In this document: in pieces, positions 31,710 to 44,373 of the stretch
Position numbering within the stretch: position 1 is the first letter of the stretch
How the letters are laid out: every line of letters begins with the position of its first letter
From: Lepus europaeus
Taxonomy: Eukaryota; Chordata; Mammalia; Lagomorpha; Leporidae
DNA length: 64,000 nt
Reading direction: 5' to 3'
NCBI RefSeq assembly: GCF_033115175.1
Contig: NC_084836.1
Span: 77,528,253-77,592,252, forward strand
Program-made: the position numbers and the translations under genes
The notes under the pieces: model-generated
Seen by the model: only the letters and a program-made list of their open reading frames with translations
Database searches by the model: none
Told to the model about the DNA's origin: nothing

Positions 31710-33740
31710 TAAAAATCATGTAGTAGGTAAATTATGATTTGAGTGGAATGTGTAAACATAGTCTTAGCCAATATAATGGCTTTTCGTAAATTTTCACAAA
31801 TTAGACTCCCTAACCAAGGCTAATTAGTTTTACTATCACTTTAACGGAAGGAATAGTTACATGCAACATTTCTGAAAGAAAAAGCAAAATGATCTCTATG
31901 TCTCCCTGGCAAAGGAGAAATCATATTTACAATTACCATGAAACTCATGTATCAGATTTAGAGGAGATTCTTCAGCACACCCTCTCGAGCTATTTTTCAT
32001 TGTCCTAATACAGAGTTCAGAAGAGTCCTGGTAGGTACTTCTCCTTGGAAGCCTCACCTCCCACATCATGGAAGTACAGGTTTGCACATATACATAACAT
32101 GTTGATGGAAAATAAGATATGGTAAAGTAGATTTCTAAATTTCAGTTCTAAATCTCCTTGTCAATACCAGTAGATAAGTATGCAGGCAGCACTTCTTCTC
32201 AGAGAGATGCACACAGCAGAAACTGTATCCAGCGGTTTTGGAGTTAGTTGCAGGAAAACAAATGCGCTGATCACAGTTAAGAGAATCAATCAGGATGTTA
32301 AGCTGCCAACAACTAAATGGATGATGGATCCTTGGCGGACGTCTTCCAGAACAGAGGTCTGTTGTCCAGGCCACTGGTGCCACAGCTCCTGGCAGAGAAG
32401 TTCTCATTTGGGGCTTCCTCGCTTGTCCCAAGCTGCTCACCAGAGAGCTGGCACTGCTTCCCGAAGCCTCAGTGCACCTGCATGATGGAAGCCCCGCGGG
32501 TCCTCACTGGCAGGGTCAGGGCCACTCCGCCCGAGCCCCACTCTCCTTCTCAGCCTGAGCAGCTGGGCTCGGTGTCCCCCAGGCACCTGCGCACTGTGGA
32601 GTCTCAGCCACGCCGCAGTCCGGATTCTCCACCCAGGCTCAGGGCCCCCACAGGACGTGTGGTGTGGAAGGCAGTGTCCGCTGTGGGTCCCTCTCCAATC
32701 TCATTATTATTAAAGGAGACTCTTACACCTACTAATGTAAGGGGGGTTACTAAGAAACAAGAAGGAATTTAATATTCTGTATACTGAATATTTGCCTGAA
32801 TGACTGGTACTATGTCCTCTGAACACTAACATATCATAATTTAGGCAAGTAGAGCTTGCTGAAAGATTTCCACACTAAAGGCATATTCACAGGTTAAAGG
32901 ATAGTTTTCCATTAAAAATGTACCATTTCAGTTAACGTTTAACTATCTTCTACTGACCAGGAAAGAACAGAGTGATTTTATTTTACTCACTCTTATTTTA
33001 AAGCTCAAATATTTTGCGTATTTACTGTACATTTTGTTTTGTGCTTTCCATTGAATTTCTCATTTATTCAAACATGTACCAACACAATGTCAAGTATGGA
33101 GAGCCAGGGTGCCTGGTCCAGGTGGGCTGGAGAAGTCCTCTGGGTGCCCCCAGCCTCTTCTCAACTCTCAGTATGGGCCCCTCCACCAGCTCCAAACCAC
33201 GCTCCCATGCCTGCTGCCTTTGCAAACACAAGGCTCCACTTCCCTCTCCAGCTGCAAGTCACTCCCATGTCCATCACACCAGCACAGCTTAGCCTTGACC
33301 TTAGCCTCACTTGCCCTCTCGCCTCCCAGGGGCCCCTGCTGTGTGACACTCACATCCCCTGCCCACATGGGGCTCCCCCATGTCCCCTCCTTTTCCACCT
33401 GTCTAGCCACTGCTCTGTCACTCCAGGACACTATGCCATTATGCGAAGTTGGGCCAGAGAATTTGTGTTTGTGGGAGTTGTCATGAGAATGTGGCCTCAA
33501 CCCACCAGTGCCAGTCTCACCCGTAGCTGTGATGACCAAAAATTCTTTAGATGATGCAGGTTTTATATGGAGTTAGGGCAACATCACTTGTGGTTAAGCA
33601 CAAAGATGGCGGCTCCAGTGAAAACTCCCAACAGTGCACCCTCTGCTCACAGCACTGCTCTGCAGTCCATGTTCTCAACCATCTTCCCTGCCCCAAGAGC
33701 ACTCTAGCAGAGCTTGTGGTATGTGGGAGATGCCTAATGA
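31710..33740. other. Unassigned sequence with two GC-rich islands
   Basis: Two GC-rich stretches (32,310-32,700 and 33,100-33,540) stand out from the AT-rich background. The first has a 151-codon frame (32,317-32,772) rich in Pro, Ser and Arg without a recognised domain. The second has overlapping frames on both strands. They could be exons, retrocopy remnants or old repeats; nothing seen decides between these. Confidence 0.3.
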
Positions 33741-33744
33741 TATT

Positions 33745-34130
33745 GGCTGGATGATGGACGGATAGGTTGGTGGATGCATGGGTTGTCTGATAGTGATAGA
33801 CGAATAAATTGATGGATGCTTCATGGATGGATAAATGGATGGGTGGGGCAGGAATGGATTGATGATGGTTGCATGGATGCATGGATGATGGATGGATGGG
33901 TGGATGGGTGGAGCATGGATGGATGGATGGATGGATGAATGGATGGTGAACTCATGGATGCATGGATGAATGTTGGATGATGGATGGATAAACAGATGAG
34001 TGGAACATGGCTGAATGGATGATGGGTACATAGATGGATGGAGGGTAGAACATGAAAGGAAGGGTGGATAATAGATGGGTGGAACATGGATGGATGGATG
34101 AATGGATGGAGCCCAGATAGATGGATGAAT
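33745..34130. repeat. GGAT-based minisatellite
   Basis: About 385 bases of degenerate GGAT/GGAT-GAAT tetranucleotide array, purest around 33,915-33,935. The His/Pro/Ser/Ile frames on the minus strand are translations of this repeat. Confidence 0.95.
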
Positions 34131-34294
34131 TAAAGAACAGTCCCATTTATGAGTGCTAGTCAGAGTCTTCCTGTCTAAGAAATTTCTCCCTAGCCACACA
34201 GTAAAGACCAGTGGCCACTCAGGCAAGGAGCATAAAATTTGTGGTGGGAAAGTCACCCTATGGCAATAGCTCCCTGCAGGGTACAATCAGGCCA

Positions 34295-36595
34295 CTTGGA
34301 CCTCTGAGGAAAGAAATAATAAGAATCAGAGAAGAAGCAAACAAAATTGACAAAAAATACAAAATAACAGTGAAATGAAGAACTGACTTTTTGGAAAAAT
34401 ACAAAAGAAAACTGATAAATTACTGGCCCAGCTAACCAAACAAAAAGGGGAAAAGATACAAATTAATAAAATTAGAGATTAAAAAGGAGTTGTAACAATA
34501 ATGCCATGGAAATTAAAAAAAACGTTAGGAATATTACAAACAGCTTTATGCCATCAAATTGGAAAATCTAGAAGAAATGGATAGACTTCTGGACACATAC
34601 AATTTACCAAAATTGAAGCAAGAAGAGATAGAAAACCTAAATAGGCCAACTATCAAGATGGAGGCTGAATTGTAATAAGACCATCCCAACAAAGAAAAGT
34701 GAAAGACCAGATGATTTACTGCTGAAATTCACAAGACCTTTAAAGAAGAACTAATCCTAATTCTTCTTAAACTATTCAAAACAACTGAAATGAAGGGAAT
34801 CCTCCCAAACTCCTTCTATGAAGCCATCCTGATCTTAATTCCAAAGTCAGACAACAACACAATAAATAGACATATAAACCAACATCTCTGATGAACATTG
34901 ATGCAAGCATCCTCAACAAGATACTAGCTAACCTAGTCCAACAATGCATCAGAGAGATCATCTACCTAGACCAAGTGGGATATATTCCAGGGATGCAAGG
35001 ATGCTTCAACATATGCAAACCATTAAACATGCTACAACATATTAGCAAACTTACAAATAAAAACCAAATGATCATCTCAATAGACACAGAGAAAGCATTT
35101 GATGAAATATAACATCCTTTCATGATGAATATTTTAAGTAAAATAGGTATAGAAGGAAGTTACCTCTGCACAATCAAAGCAATATATGACAAATCCACAG
35201 CTAGCATCATATTGAATGTGGAAAAGTTGCAAGCATTGCCAGTAAGACCTGGAACCAGACAAGATGCCCGCTTTCACCATTGCAGTTCATCAATATAGCT
35301 CTGTAAGTTTTAGCCAGAGCAATTACACAAGAAAAAGAAATCAAAGGGATACAAAGTCAAATTATCCTGGGTGGTGGATGACATGATCATATATATAGGG
35401 AAACCAAAAGACTCCACTAATATTTTACAAGAACTCAGAAGAGAGTTTGGCAAAATTGCAGATTATTAAATCAACCCATAAAAACCAATAGCCTTTATAC
35501 ACACAAACAATACTATGGTTGAGAATGAACTTGTAAGATTAATGTCATTCACAGTTGCTTCACAATTTTAAATACTTTGAAATAAATGTAACCAAGGGTA
35601 TGAAAACTCTGTCCTATGAAAATTACAAAATATTAAGGAAAGAAATAAAAGAAAACACACACAAACATGGAAGAATGTTTGAGGTTTGGAAGAATTAATA
35701 CCATCAAAATGTCCACACTATCGAAGTAATTTTTAGATTCAATGCAATCCCAACCAAAATACCAAGGACATTCTTCTCAGATTTATAAAAAAATACTAAA
35801 ATTCATATGGAAACACAAGAGATCCTGAATAGCTAAAGCAATCTTAAAGAACAAAAACAATGCCAGAGGCATCACAATGCCAGATTTCAAAACTTAATGC
35901 AGGGCACTTATAATCAAAACACTCTGGTACTTGCACAAAAATAAGCATGTAAACCGGTGGAGAAGAATAGAAACCCCAAAAATTAAGTCACACATCTGCA
36001 ACCAACTAATCTTTGACAAACAAGCTGAAATCATTCTCTTAAGAAAGACAGTCTCTTCAACAATTGCTGTTGGGAAAACTGGATTTCCCCACGCAGAAGT
36101 ATGAAGCAAGACCTATATCTTACACCATATACAGAAAATCAACTCACAATGGATAAATAAATCTATGGCTTGATACCATCAAATTACTAGAGAGAACTCT
36201 GGAAGACATTAGTATAGGCAAAGACTTCTTGGAAAAGATACCAGAAGCACAGGTCATAAAATAAAAAACAGACAAATGGGATTACATCAAGCCAAGAAGC
36301 TTTGGTACTATAAAAAAATTTCAGCAAACTAAAGAGGCAACCAAGAGAATGGGAGAAAATACTGGCAAACTATGCAACTGATAAAGGATTACTATCCAGG
36401 ATCTATAAAGAACTCACAAAACTCAGCAACGACAAAGCAAACAATCCAGTTAAGAAATGAGCAAAAGAAATGAACAGGCAATGTTCAAAAGAGGAAATGC
36501 AAATGGCCAACAGATGCTTGAAAAAATGTTCAGGATCACTAGCCATTTGGCAAATGTGAATGAAAACTACAATGAGGTTTCAGCTCACCCCAGTT
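34295..36595 (+). repeat. L1 ORF2 (RT domain to near the C-terminus), plus strand
   Basis: Long decayed ORF2: 'acaaaagaaaactgataaat', 'gggatatattccagggatgc' region, 'catctcaatagacacagaga' and 'aatgggagaaaatactggca'. It continues beyond an inserted L1 tail at 37,489. Many stops. Older family than the element at 18 kb. Confidence 0.85.
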
Positions 36596-36611
36596 AGAAT
36601 GGCTGTCATCC
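36596..36611. repeat. Target-site duplication, left copy
   Basis: AGAATGGCTGTCATCC, repeated exactly at 37,473-37,488. Confidence 0.9.
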
Positions 36612-37472
36612 TTGTTTGTGTGATCTCTTTGACTCTTAGACCTATCAGAGCTATCAATTGTGAGCTGATATTGATCACTTGGACTAGTGCAATGGCATTG
36701 GTACATGCCACCTGTTGTGGGATTGTGTGGGAATCCCCTGGCACTTTTCTGACTACACCATTTGCGGCCAGTCCGATTGAGCATGTTCCAAATTGTTCAT
36801 CTCCTCCCTCTCTTTTTCCACTCTTAGATTTAACAGGGATCACTTTTCTGTTAAAATTTAAACTCCTAGGGATAATTGTGTGTTAATTACTTACACCCCA
36901 TGTGGGATCTGTCCCTAATGTGTCGTCTAAAGCGAAGTGATGCTATAACTAGTACTGAAACAGTATTTTTATACTATGTGTTTCTGTGTGGGCACAAACT
37001 GATGAGGTCTTTACTAATTATATACCGAATTGATCTTCTGTACATAAAGAGAATTGGAAATGAAAAAAAAAAACAACCTGGTGTTAAAATGTAAATGGCA
37101 TAGAAAATTAATTAATTTGAATAAAAAATTATGTAGGATCTCTGCCTTTAATGTGCTGTACATTGCTATTTAATGCTATAATTAGTAATCCAATGGTAGT
37201 TTATTCACTTTACGTTGCTATGGGGACAAAATGTTGAAATCTTTACCTAATATACACTAAACTGATCTTCTGTATATAAAGAGAATTGAAAATGAATCTT
37301 TACATGAATGGAAGGGGAGAGCGAGCGGGAAAGGGGAGGGTTGCGGGCGGGAGGGAAGTTATGGGAGGGCGGAAGCCATTGTAACCCAGAAGCTATACTT
37401 TGGAAATTTATATTCATTAAATAATAGTTTAATTAAAAAAAGGAAAATAAATATCTAAAACTGGAAAAAAAA
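36612..37472 (+). repeat. Nested L1 tail with two successive 3' ends
   Basis: 861-base 5'-truncated L1 insertion inside the L1 at 34.3 kb, flanked by an exact 16-base target-site duplication. It contains one L1 3' end finishing near 37,070 in an A-run, ~55 bases of non-L1 sequence, and a second L1 3' end (37,130-37,425: 'cctttaatgtgctgtacatt', 'tgatcttctgtatataaaga', 'tttggaaatttatattcatt') with its own A-rich tail. Because the duplication flanks the pair, both ends arrived in one event. Confidence 0.85.
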
Positions 37473-37488
37473 AGAATGGCTGTCATCC
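37473..37488. repeat. Target-site duplication, right copy
   Basis: Exact match to 36,596-36,611. The host L1 resumes directly after. Confidence 0.9.
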
Positions 37489-38270
37489 AAAAATTTAAAA
37501 ATAACAAATTCTGGCAAGGATGTAGAGAACAAGGTGCACTGATAACACTACTGGTGGCAGTGTAAACTCATATAACCATTGCTGAAAGATAGCATGGAGA
37601 TACCTCAGAAATCTGAAAATAGAACTACCGTATGACTCAGCCATCCCATCCTGGGAATTTACCAAAATGAAATGAAATCAGAATATGAATACTTGTACCC
37701 TCATGTTTTTGCAGCTCAGTTCACAATCACCAACATATGGAATCAACCCAGATGTTCATCAATGGATAAAGAAAGTGGAGATTAGATAGATAGATACAGA
37801 TATAGATATAGCTATACTGTGGGATCCTACTCAGCCATAATAAGAAGGAAATACCATCTTTTGCAAAAAAAATGGATGCTACTGGAAGCCACTATGTTTA
37901 GCTAAATAAGCCAGTCCCCAAAAGAGAAATATCATGTTTTATCTGATATGTGGTAGTTAATATAGAATAAAAAATAGTATAAGTATGAAACAGACATCTT
38001 ATGATTTGGTTATTGACTTTAGCCTTTGTCTATACTACTGTGGAACAGTGGGCTTTCTGTTTTTAATGTTGAATATTATGTCCTGCATTAAGCCTGTGAT
38101 TATAAAGAAAACTGAAAGTACAATTTTTAATAAAAATTTAAGAAAAAGGAAGGAAAGAGGGGGCTTGAGGGCAAGGGAATGGGAAGGAAGTAAGTATGAT
38201 TGTCTTTTTAGATTTGTACCAATGAAATACATGAAATCTGTTCTCTTTCAACTAATAAAATAAAAATGAC
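37489..38270 (+). repeat. Host L1, 3' continuation
   Basis: ORF2 C-terminal coding region resumes ('ggcaaggatgtagagaacaa', 'ccatcccatcctgggaattt') and runs into a diverged 3'UTR ending near 38,265 ('caactaataaaataaaaatg'). Includes a short TAGA/TATA tract at 37,783-37,815. Confidence 0.8.
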
Positions 38271-38274
38271 CCAG

Positions 38275-39640
38275 GTATATCCTGTCCATAACAGGCTCAC
38301 CTCACTTTTAAGGATCCACACAGACTGAAAGTGGAGGGATGAATACAGATGTTCTATACAAATAGAAATTAAAAGACAGCAGACAAAATAGAATTTGAAT
38401 CAAAAACTGTAAAGTGAGACAACAAAGAACATTCATTAGTCAATGCATCAGAAGATATAAGAATTGTAAATATATGAATACAACATCAGAGCATCTAAAC
38501 AACTAAAAAAGAAACTTAAGGATCTAAACAGACAGATAGATTGAAATGCAATAATAGTAGGGAACTTCCACATCCCACTTTGAACAATGGACACATCATC
38601 CAAATAGAAAATCAATGGAATGTTGGATTGAATGTCACATAAGCCCAAATGGAACTAATTGACACTTACAGAGCGTTCCACTCAAAAACAATATTCTTCT
38701 CAAGAGCTCATGAAACATCTTGAGGATAGCTCCCATGTCAGGGCACAAAGCAACCCTTAGCAAGTTTCACAAGACTGTAATTATATCAAGTGTCTTTATG
38801 GTATGAAGCTAGGAATAAATAATAAGAAGGATTTCAGAAAATGCACAAATACATGGAAATTAAACAGCATATGTATAAACAACTAGAAGTTCAATAAAGA
38901 AATTAGGGAAATTGAAAAACAGTGCAAGATGCATGAAAATAGAAACACAAAATATCAAAACACGGGATATAGAATGGCAGCTCCAAAAGAAACTCTCCAA
39001 TAATAAATGTCTACATGAGAAAAAAAAGAAGGGAAATCTCAAACAACCTAATATTAGTATTTCCTCAAGGAACTAGAAAAAGGAAAAACAAACTAAGGCC
39101 AAAGTTAGGGACAGGAAGAAAATAAACAACAGAGCAGTACTAAATGAAATAAACACTGGAACAAAGGGCTGCTTTTTGAAAAGAAATTGACAGACCTCAG
39201 CTAGATCAATTGAGACAAAAAGAGGGAAGATTCAAATAAATAAAATCAGAAATGAAAGAGGAGACATTACTACTGATATCATATAAACACCAAAGAGCAT
39301 AAGTGCCTATGATGAAGAGTGCCTGCCAACACACCAGATAACCTAGAAGAAATGGACACATATCTCCTACCAAGACTGAGTCAGAGTAAACAGAAAACCT
39401 AAACCAACCAATAATGAGCAAGGAGATTGAATCAGTAATACAAAAAATCTCCCTGGAGAGGATGGCTTCACCACTGAATTCTACCAAAGGTTTAAAAAGA
39501 ACTGACACCACTCCTTCTCAAACTCTTCCTAACCACCAAAGAGGAAGGAACACTCCCAAACTCTTCCTATAAGGCTAGAATTACCCTGATATCAAGGCCA
39601 GGCAAGGACAGTACCAGGTAACAGCTTCCTTCTAGAGGCA
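38275..39640 (+). repeat. Old L1: inter-ORF to ORF2 5' half
   Basis: Old L1 ORF2 sequence: 'caataatagtagggaacttc', 'aatggacacatcatccaaat', 'aataaacaacagagcagtac', 'tggcttcaccactgaattct'. It stops inside ORF2 near 39,600. No open frame. Confidence 0.8.
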
Positions 39641-40383
39641 TTAGGTTTTATGTTTCAGCGGTGTGTATTTTTTTTTTATTCAGATGTGCCTTTAGCATAA
39701 TAGGTGCATGTCTTGGAGTTAAGAAATAGCAGGGATTTTGTAGTTGAAAATACATTAGCAGTGGGCTTCCTTACTCCTCTGTACCCACCCTCTAAGTCAG
39801 ATGGGAAAAAAAAAAAAACAGATCATAGCGCCAGTCCCAGGTCATGAGTTCCTTCAGCCCCTGGACTGGGACCCCCTTCTGGTCCCAAACAACATTTCCC
39901 TCTACTCCCACCCCTGAGAACCAGGCAACTGCCATGACCCCAACTACCAAATGTGCCCTTATTTTCTTTGTATTGTCTTATGGCTTTGCCAAATTCACTT
40001 TTTCCCTTGCACTACTGGATTTCTTCCAAGGAGCAGTTGTTTCCAGGATATCTTAAAAGTTTTCCTTGGCTTGCAGCTTGGCTGCAAGTTTTCCCAGCAT
40101 ACAAACCAGGAGAAAAGATCCCTGTTTCTGACTGCTGTTCTCTCTGTGTTGCTGGATGCATAAGCTGGGAGGTAAAGCAATTTAAATTTTGCTAAAATTT
40201 AAAAAATTTTTAGGCTTAATGAACTAGAAATTTTAATTTTTATTTATATGATTTAAAAAGTACCCTCACAATACTGACATAGCACTCTACATTTTATTTC
40301 CCTTTTGATGGACTAGGCCAACTAGAGCTAAAATCAATTGGGATTTTAACTAGAAATTCTTTTAGCCAAACCTTACATAAATG
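39641..40383. other. Unassigned sequence left of the NUMT
   Basis: No gene recognised. Two homopolymer runs are present (T at 39,670-39,679 and A at 39,808-39,820). The last ~180 bases are very AT-rich and could be decayed mitochondrial control region, which precedes tRNA-Phe in mtDNA, but I see no control-region motif. Confidence 0.3.
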
Positions 40384-41650
40384 GTTAATGTAGCTTAACA
40401 ATAAAGCAAACCACTCAAAATGCTTATATGAGCTTTTAGCTCCATAAACATAAAGGTTTGGTCCTGGCTTTTTTACTATTTTATAGCAAATTTACACATG
40501 CAGGACTCCCCGCACCAGGGAGAATGCCCTTTATATCAAACTAGATGAAGAGGACCAGGCATTAAGCACACCAAGCAGTAGCTCACGATGCCTTGCTTAA
40601 CCACACCCCCAAGGGATACAGCAGTGATAAAAATTTAGCAATGAACGAAAGTTTGACTGATTTATGCTATGATAGGATTGGTAAATTTCATGCCAGCTAC
40701 TGTGGTCATAAGATTAACCCAAATAAATAAACACTCAGTGTAAAGCGTGAATAGGTGTAAATAAAAATAAAATCAAATACTAACTAAGCTGTAAAAAGTA
40801 ATAGTTATTAACAAAAATAACCAACGACAGTGATTTTACAACCTCCAGACTCACGACAGCTAAGACCCAAACTGGGATTAGATACCCCACTATGCTTAGC
40901 CCTAAACCTTAATAATTCCATAACAACATTATTCACCAGAGAACTACAAGCCAGAGCTTAAAACTGAATGGATTGGCGGTGCTTTATACCCACCTAGAGG
41001 AGCCTGTTCTATAGTGAATAAGCCCCGATAACCCTTACCACTCTTTGCCAACTCAGCCCATATAACACAAACTTCAGGGATCCCTAAAAAGGAACAAAGT
41101 AAACTGAATTATCCTCATAAAAACGTTAGGTCAAAGTGTAGCCTATAGAGTGGAAAACAATGGGCTACATTTTCTACTACAGAACATTTACGAAAGCCCC
41201 TGTGAAATCTTAAGGCCTAAAGGAGGATTTAAAAGTAAATTAAGAATAGAAAGCTTCTCTGCTGTGGCCCAGGAGGGCAGTGGAGGATGGCCCAAGTGCT
41301 TGGGCGCCTGCACCTGCATGGGAGACCAGGAAGAAACACCTGGCTCCTGGCTTCGGCTCGGCACAGCACTGGCCATAGCGGCCTTTTAGCGGGTGAACCA
41401 AAGGAAGGAAGACCTTTCTCTTTGTCTCTTTCTCTCTCTCTCACTATCTAAAACTCTACCTGTCAAATAAAAAAAATTTAGAATAAAAAAAAAAAAAAGA
41501 ATAGAGACCTTAATTGAACCTGGCCATGAAGCACACACACACTGCCCATCGCCCTCCTCAAATACTGTATAAATTCTGATACATAATTACAAAATAAACC
41601 AGCATAAGAAGACTGTAACAATGTAAACATACTAGAAAATGTGCTTGGAT
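40384..41650 (+). pseudogene. NUMT tRNA-Phe and 12S rRNA
   Basis: tRNA-Phe-like 40,384-40,450 ('gttaatgtagcttaacaata', anticodon loop 'actcaaaatgc' where ctGAAaat is expected, so the anticodon is mutated). 12S-like sequence runs from 40,451 to ~41,650 with conserved blocks 'aaactgggattagatacccc' and 'gtaaactgaattatcctcat'. Split by a CSINE at 41,252-41,496 and resuming 'ccttaattgaacctggccat'. Confidence 0.95.
41252..41496 (+). repeat. CSINE, plus strand, in NUMT 12S
   Basis: 5'-truncated C-repeat starting 'aagcttctctgctgtggccc', with tail 'ctacctgtcaaataaaaaaa'. Flanked by an AAGAATAGA direct repeat (41,242-41,250; right copy at 41,497-41,505), the expected target-site duplication. Confidence 0.9.
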
Positions 41651-41653
41651 AAT

Positions 41654-42138
41654 TCATAGTGTAGCTTAACTCAAAGCACTTGGCTTCCACCCAAGAGATT
41701 TCATACTTAATTGACCACTCTGAGCCAATGCTAGCCCTACATAATTAAAATAAAACTTAAATAACTTAATAAACTAAACCATTTACCTTATATTTAAAGT
41801 ACAGGAGACAGAAATTTATCTTAGGTGCTATAGAAAAAGAACCATAAGGGAAAGATGAAAGAACTATTAACAGCATAAAAAACAGAGATTATTACTCTTA
41901 CCTTTTGCATAATGAATTAGCTAGAAAATCATTAGCAAAAAGAATTGCTGTTAAAAATCCTGAAACCAGACGAGCTATCTACGAGCAGTTATAAGAAGGA
42001 ACCCGTCCATGTAGCAAAATGGTGGGAAGACTTATAGAGAGATGAAAAGCCAACTGAGCCTGTTGGTAGCTGGTTGTCCAGAACAGAATTTTAGTCCAGC
42101 TTTAAATTTTTCCAAACCAGCATCATAAACTTAATGAA
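41654..42138 (+). pseudogene. NUMT tRNA-Val and 5' part of 16S rRNA
   Basis: tRNA-Val-like 41,654-41,722 ('tagtgtagcttaactcaaag'; the anticodon loop ggctTCCacc is mutated from TAC). The 16S 5' third follows ('gtacaggagacagaaattta' region, 'acgagctatctacgagcagt', 'ttggtagctggttgtccaga'). It breaks off near 42,130. The next mitochondrial sequence is mid-COX1, so 16S 3', ND1, ND2 and the first part of COX1 are absent. Confidence 0.93.
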
Positions 42139-42475
42139 TTTTTTTTTTTGACAGGCAGAGTGGATAGTGAGAGAGAGAGACAGAGAGAAAGGTCTTCCTT
42201 TTTTTTTTTTTTGCCATTGGTTCACCCTAAAATGGCCGCTGCGGCCGGCGCATCTCGCTGATCCAAAGCCAGGAGCCAGGTGCTTCTCCTGGTCTCCCAT
42301 GCGGGTGCAGGGCCCAAGCACTTGGGCCATCCTCCACTGCCTTCCCGGGCCATAGCAGAGAGCTGGCCTGGAAGAGGGGCAACCGGGATAGAATCCGGCG
42401 CCCCAACCGTGACTAGAACCCAGTGTGCCAGCGCTGCAAGTCAGAGGATTAGCCTGTTAAGTCACGGCGCCGGCC
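42139..42475 (-). repeat. CSINE, minus strand (first of a pair)
   Basis: Near-consensus young C-repeat, reversed: T-run tail, 'acaggcagagtggatagtga', 'aggtgcttctcctggtctcc', ending 'gtcacggcgccggcc'. The direct repeat AATGAATTT lies at both ends of it. Confidence 0.95.
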
Positions 42476-42481
42476 AATGAA

Positions 42482-42797
42482 TTTTTTTTTTTACAGGCAG
42501 AGTGGACAGGTCTTCCTTTGCCGTTGGTTTACCCTCCACTGGCCGCCACAGCTAGCGTGCTGTGGCCGGTGCACTGCGCTGATCTGAAGGCAGGAGCCAG
42601 GTGCTTCTCCTGGTCTCCCATGCGGGTGCAGGGCCCAAGGACCTGGGCCATCCTCCACTGCATTCCTGGGCCACAGCAGAGAGCTGGCCTGGAAGAGGGG
42701 CAACCGGGACAGAATCCGGCGCCCTGACAGGGACTAGAACCCGGTGTGCCGGCGCCCCTAGGCAGAGGATTAGCCTATTGAGCCACGGCGCCGGCTT
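42482..42797 (-). repeat. CSINE, minus strand (second of a pair)
   Basis: A second near-consensus C-repeat in the same orientation, starting at a T-run ('ttttacaggcagagtggaca') and ending 'gagccacggcgccggc'. 'TTTAATGAAAATT' follows and preserves the TTAATGAA target motif seen at 42,131. Two insertions hit the same site, right at the mitochondrial deletion junction. Confidence 0.95.
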
Positions 42798-43440
<643 letters not shown>

Positions 43441-43469
43441 AAGTGCCTGCTTATGTAAAAGCCTAAATC

Positions 43470-43608
43470 AAGATAGGAAGGAACCGAACCCCTAAGACTG
43501 GTTTCAAGCCAGTCACATAAGCATTATGACTTTTTCTATAAGTTATTGCTAAAATTATCACATAACTTTGTCAAAGTTAATTCATAGGTTAAACCCCTAT
43601 ATATCTTT
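43470..43608. pseudogene. NUMT tRNA-Ser(UCN) (minus) and tRNA-Asp (plus)
   Basis: tRNA-Ser(UCN) on the minus strand at ~43,470-43,538, visible as 'aaccgaacccctaagactgg' and 'tttcaagccagtcacataag' (anticodon TGA kept). tRNA-Asp on the plus strand at ~43,540-43,607 (anticodon loop 'ttTGTCaaa' kept). Confidence 0.9.
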
Positions 43609-44298
43609 ATGGCATATCCGTTTCAACTAGGTTTCCACGACACCTCATCCCCCATTATAGAGGAGCTACTTAACTTTCATGATCACAAGTTCATCATTGT
43701 TTTCCTAATTAGCTCCCTAGTCCTCTACATTATCTCACTAATACTTACTAAAAGACTTACTCACACAAGCATAATAGATGCACAAGAAGTAGAAACCATC
43801 TGAACTATTCTCCCAGCTATTATCCTAATTTTAATTGCACGTCCTTCCCTGCAAATTCTATACATAATAGACGAAATTAACGATCCATCCCTGACAGTAA
43901 AAACTATGGGTAACCAATGATATTGAAGCTATGAATGTACTGACTATGAAGACCTAAAGTTCGACTCATACATGATCCCAACATCTGACTTAAATCCAGG
44001 AGACCTGCAATTGTTAGATTGGTAATCGAGTTGTTCTTCCAATAGAGCTGCCAATTGGAAAATTAAATTCATCAGAAGATGTACTACATTCATGGGCTGT
44101 ACCTTCACTAGGCTTAAAAACAGATTCCATCCCTGGACGCCTTAACCAAGCTACTTTAATCTCAACTTGCCCAGGGCTTTTCTACGGCCAATGCTCAGAA
44201 ATCTGTGCTCGAAAGGCTCCAACCACAGTTTCAATCCAACTGTTCTTGAAATAGTTCCACTACAACACTTCCAAAGCTGGTCACTATCTATAATCTAA
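43609..44298 (+). pseudogene. NUMT COX2
   Basis: Nearly full-length cytochrome c oxidase subunit 2. It starts [20 protein letters not shown] and stays open in the mitochondrial code through VKTMGNQWYWSYE. An indel-rich stretch follows (43,990-44,070) before the Cu-A region ([11 protein letters not shown] near 44,175). Length 690 bases against 684 in typical mammals. A nuclear-code stop (TGA) falls after 64 codons. Confidence 0.95.
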
Positions 44299-44300
44299 AT

Positions 44301-44372
44301 TCATTATGAAGCTAAACTAGCACTAGCCTTTTAAGCTAGAGAATGAGAGCTGACTAACCCTCTCCATAATGA
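44301..44372 (+). pseudogene. NUMT tRNA-Lys
   Basis: tRNA-Lys-like sequence between COX2 and ATP8 with the anticodon loop 'ccTTTTaag' kept. Confidence 0.85.
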
Positions 44373-44373
44373 A

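Noticed and set aside
33745..34130. CRISPR-like array
   Set aside because: Tetranucleotide tandem repeat without unique spacers, in a vertebrate genome.
33821..34286. 203-codon minus-strand His/Pro/Ser frame
   Set aside because: Translation of the GGAT minisatellite.
34295..36595. Possibly active autonomous L1 with ORF2
   Set aside because: All ORF2 segments in the window carry many stops and frameshifts. No long RT frame is present in any L1 copy here.
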